Source: WJMT01 sp964456985
GTDB lineage: Bacteria; Acidobacteriota; Aminicenantia; Aminicenantales; Aminicenantaceae
Assembly: GCA_964456985.1 (NCBI GenBank)
Contig: CAYWDH010000011.1
Location: 1-64,000 of the forward strand
Direction of reading: 5' to 3'
Length of the DNA: 64,000 nt
Shown piece after piece: positions 61,893 through 64,000 of this stretch. Position numbers and translations under genes: made by a program. Position 1 is the first letter of the stretch. Every line of letters starts with the position of its first letter. Under the pieces are notes generated by a model. The model saw only the letters and a list, made by a program, of their open reading frames with translations. It was not told where the DNA came from and did no database searches.

Positions 61893-63878
61893 CTATTCAA
61901 ACGGCTCTCTCTCTTTCTTTTTTGATCCTTTCCTATTTATTTGCAGCAGATCATCCAGACTTTTTCTTCTTTCTTCCCACAAGGCATACGAACCGTTTAA
62001 CTCTTTCTCAATTTCACTCAGCTCTTTCTGCAGGGAGACAATGGTTTTGACATCTCTATGTGTGTCTTCAAGGCAAAATATGTTTTCTATCTGCTTTTTG
62101 CGGTTCTCCAGATATTCGATCCTCTGCTCTATGCCAGAGATTTCAGCTTCAAGTTTATTCCTTTCCTTGCTTATTCTCTGCCTTTTCTCCGCTTCCATTC
62201 TTTTCTGTTGCTTTGTTTTCCTCTTCGCTCCATTCTCTTCTTCTTTTTTTTGCATCTGGCCGCCATTGATATCCTCTTCTCTCTCATCCCTCCTTTTTTC
62301 TAAATAATACGAGTAATCCCCCGCATATTCATTGAGATTTTTATTTTTGAGCTCAACGACACGGCTTACAATTTTATCCAGGAAAAACCGATCATGAGAA
62401 ATAACCATCAGGCTTCCACTATAGGCTTTTAATGCTTCCTCGAGCGCTTCCAGTGACGACAAATCCAAATGATTGGTCGGTTCGTCCATGATTAAAAAAT
62501 TCACTTCGGACAGGAGTATTTTTACAAGAGAAACCCTTGCTTTTTCTCCTCCTGAGAGGACACTGATCTTCTTGTAAACATCATCACCGCTGAACTGGAA
62601 AATCCCCAGGGCTTCTCTTATCCGAGGCATGTTGCTTGTTGAAACCGAACGCGCCACCTCATCAAATACAGTTGAGTCAAGGTTTAGATCAAAAGCCTGT
62701 TGCTGGGCGTAATAGCCTGTCTTTGTTCTCCTACCTAATTCAATGGTTCCTTTCTGAGGCATTAATTTCTCTGCAATCAATCGGGTCAGAGTGGTTTTCC
62801 CAGCCCCGTTCTCTCCGACCAGAGCGATCTTTTCTCTCCTGCATAGATGTAAATTGATACCTTCTAACACCCATTCTTTATCATATTTGAAGGAAAGGTC
62901 TTTGATCTTTAAAACATCCTTATAACTTTTTACACCTACATCCAAATGAAAACTCAATTTCTTTTCCAAAGGAGGTCTTTCAAGACGTTCCATTTTTTCC
63001 AATGCTTTTATCCGGCTTTGGACTTGGCCCGCCCTTTTCTTATCGTATCGATACCTCCGGATGAACTCTTCCTGCCTTTTTATTTCTGATTCCTGGGTTT
63101 CCCATCTCTTTCTCAGCAATCGGTCCTTTTTTTTCTTCTCTTCCTCATAATGCCTGTAATTTCCTGGATAATGCTCAAGTTGACCGCGGTTCAGCTCCCA
63201 GATACTCTGAGCCAGGCGGTCAATAAAAAAACGGTCGTGAGAAACAATAATCATGGTTCCCGGAAAATCAAATAAATACTGTTCCAGCCACTCTAGAGAG
63301 GGAAGGTCCAAATGGTTTGTAGGTTCATCCAGCAGCAGCAGATCAGGTTCTTGAAGAAGCATACGGGCAAGATGCACTCTCATGCGCCACCCTCCGCTGA
63401 ACTCGCTTAGTTCTCTGTTGAAATCCTCCTTTTTAAATCCGAGTCCAGACAGCACAGCTTGAGCTCGGGACTCGAGACCGTATCCCCCTAAGGACTCATA
63501 CCGCCGCTCATATTCTCCTAACTGCAGCAGCCATTTTTGGTTCTGCTCAGGATTGGAATCCAGCATATTGTGCACATCGGTAATTTTCATCCCGAGGGAA
63601 TATATCTCCGTGCATGCTTTCATAACTGAATCCAGAAGAACTCCTCCCTCAATATTGATCTCTTCCTGAGGAAGATACCCTATTTTGTACTTTTTAGGCT
63701 TTAAAATACGCCCCTTATCAGGCTGTAGTTCTCCGGCTATGATGCGAAACAAAGTCGTTTTTCCGGCTCCATTAGGGCCTATGAGCGCACTCCTTTGCCC
63801 TTTTGGGATAGACCACTCCACTCCTTTGAGAAGCTCTAAGTTGCCAATCGAATAATAAAGACCTTTTATCTGCAGCAC
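61893..63878 (-). CDS. ABC-F family ATPase
   Basis: A 661-residue cytoplasmic protein with two ABC cassettes and no membrane domain. Cassette 1: GPNGAGKTT (residues 35-43), SGGWRMRVHLARM signature, LLLLDEPTNHLDLPS. Cassette 2: GENGAGKTT near 355, LSGGEKARVSL, FLIMDEPTNHLDLSS. The linker between them is basic and coiled (about 235-310), and the C-terminus (about 540-650) is a Lys/Glu-rich coiled coil, as in the Uup/YdiF/YfmR group. ABC-F proteins act on the ribosomal E site to relieve stalls. The start is GTG at 63878 with a weak ribosome site. The 122 bp beyond it to the window end hold no recognisable feature. Confidence 0.92.
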   Translation of the reverse strand: MLQIKGLYYSIGNLELLKGVEWSIPKGQRSALIGPNGAGKTTLFRIIAGELQPDKGRILKPKKYKIGYLPQEEINIEGGVLLDSVMKACTEIYSLGMKITDVHNMLDSNPEQNQKWLLQLGEYERRYESLGGYGLESRAQAVLSGLGFKKEDFNRELSEFSGGWRMRVHLARMLLQEPDLLLLDEPTNHLDLPSLEWLEQYLFDFPGTMIIVSHDRFFIDRLAQSIWELNRGQLEHYPGNYRHYEEEKKKKDRLLRKRWETQESEIKRQEEFIRRYRYDKKRAGQVQSRIKALEKMERLERPPLEKKLSFHLDVGVKSYKDVLKIKDLSFKYDKEWVLEGINLHLCRREKIALVGENGAGKTTLTRLIAEKLMPQKGTIELGRRTKTGYYAQQQAFDLNLDSTVFDEVARSVSTSNMPRIREALGIFQFSGDDVYKKISVLSGGEKARVSLVKILLSEVNFLIMDEPTNHLDLSSLEALEEALKAYSGSLMVISHDRFFLDKIVSRVVELKNKNLNEYAGDYSYYLEKRRDEREEDINGGQMQKKEEENGAKRKTKQQKRMEAEKRQRISKERNKLEAEISGIEQRIEYLENRKKQIENIFCLEDTHRDVKTIVSLQKELSEIEKELNGSYALWEERRKSLDDLLQINRKGSKKKEREPFE

Positions 63879-64000
63879 CGTCGATTCGTCCTATCCATAC
63901 AATCTAGCAGATATGTTTTCCGTTGAAAAGGATTTCCAACAAAATGTTCGGCTCCTTTTTTTTAAAATACCTTGTATATCCCCAAAATAATGTCAATAAT

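Noticed and set aside
1..64000. CRISPR arrays, tRNA and rRNA genes.
   Set aside because: No regularly spaced identical repeats, no tRNA cloverleaf with a TTCGANNC-type arm in a credible setting, and no rRNA conserved blocks were seen by eye. A covariance-model scan was not possible.

Overview
The window reads as a chromosome piece of an uncultivated, Gram-negative, heterotrophic and probably anaerobic bacterium. Signal peptides, lipoprotein boxes and an outer-membrane barrel indicate a diderm. Two secreted tricorn-type proteases, an FtsX/MacB-type permease without an ATPase, a zinc-ribbon/Ser-Thr-kinase/TolB-like/TPR protein, and S9 and M20 exopeptidases together recall Aminicenantes/Acidobacteria-like genomes. 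This is an inference from gene content; no rRNA, tRNA or CRISPR was seen.

Layout. 0.2-2.1 kb (-): PAS-GAF-PAS-HD-GYP signalling protein. 2.4-8.1 kb (+): secreted heparinase II/III-like lyase and tricorn protease 1. 8.1-11.1 kb: a three-subunit FAD/[2Fe-2S] amine or proline-type dehydrogenase with one subunit divergent. 11.1-17.3 kb (-): tricorn protease 2, a lipoprotein with a complete glutamate-racemase motif set, 6-phosphofructokinase with N103, and a small helical protein. 17.5 kb (-): cold-shock protein with a long leader. 18-26.3 kb (+): four secreted or membrane-protein genes behind copies of a dispersed promoter-bearing repeat. 26.3-33.4 kb (+): an overlapping four-gene operon (GH38 alpha-mannosidase, Gfo/Idh/MocA dehydrogenase, URO-D-fold protein, unassigned TIM-barrel protein). 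33.4-39.3 kb (-): OYE-type flavoenzyme, FAD flavoprotein, SDR, and a KDPG-aldolase/KDG-kinase fusion. 39.4-43.2 kb (+): nagA, a degenerate phosphohexomutase and an intact phosphohexomutase. 43.2-53.95 kb (+): an island of AraC regulator, S9 peptidase, M20 peptidase, toroid protein, racemase and kinase, punctuated by the same repeat. 54-58.1 kb (+): nagB and a DUF5107/TPR protein. 58.1-63.9 kb (-): outer-membrane barrel, SGNH hydrolase, TolB-like lipoprotein and ABC-F ATPase.

Metabolic reading: the backbone genes suggest glycan scavenging (mannosides, amino sugars, possibly uronates), feeding NagA/NagB, PfkA and the KDG/KDPG branch, combined with peptide scavenging.

The most unusual feature is a family of nine dispersed, same-strand repeat copies between 18 and 54 kb. 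Eight carry an almost invariant promoter (TTGACC, 18 bp, TATTAT), and most copies stand directly upstream of a functionally unrelated gene. Two copies are joined to recognisable pieces of an IS91-family (HUH, rolling-circle) transposase: its N-terminus at 23.2 kb and a C-terminal part at 48.2 kb. I interpret the repeats as decayed 3' ends of an IS91/ISCR-like element that brought in genes and left outward promoters. The 43.2-53.95 kb island splits what was probably a continuous glmM-nagB operon: a second, diverged copy of the last 11 codons of glmM lies exactly at the start codon of nagB.
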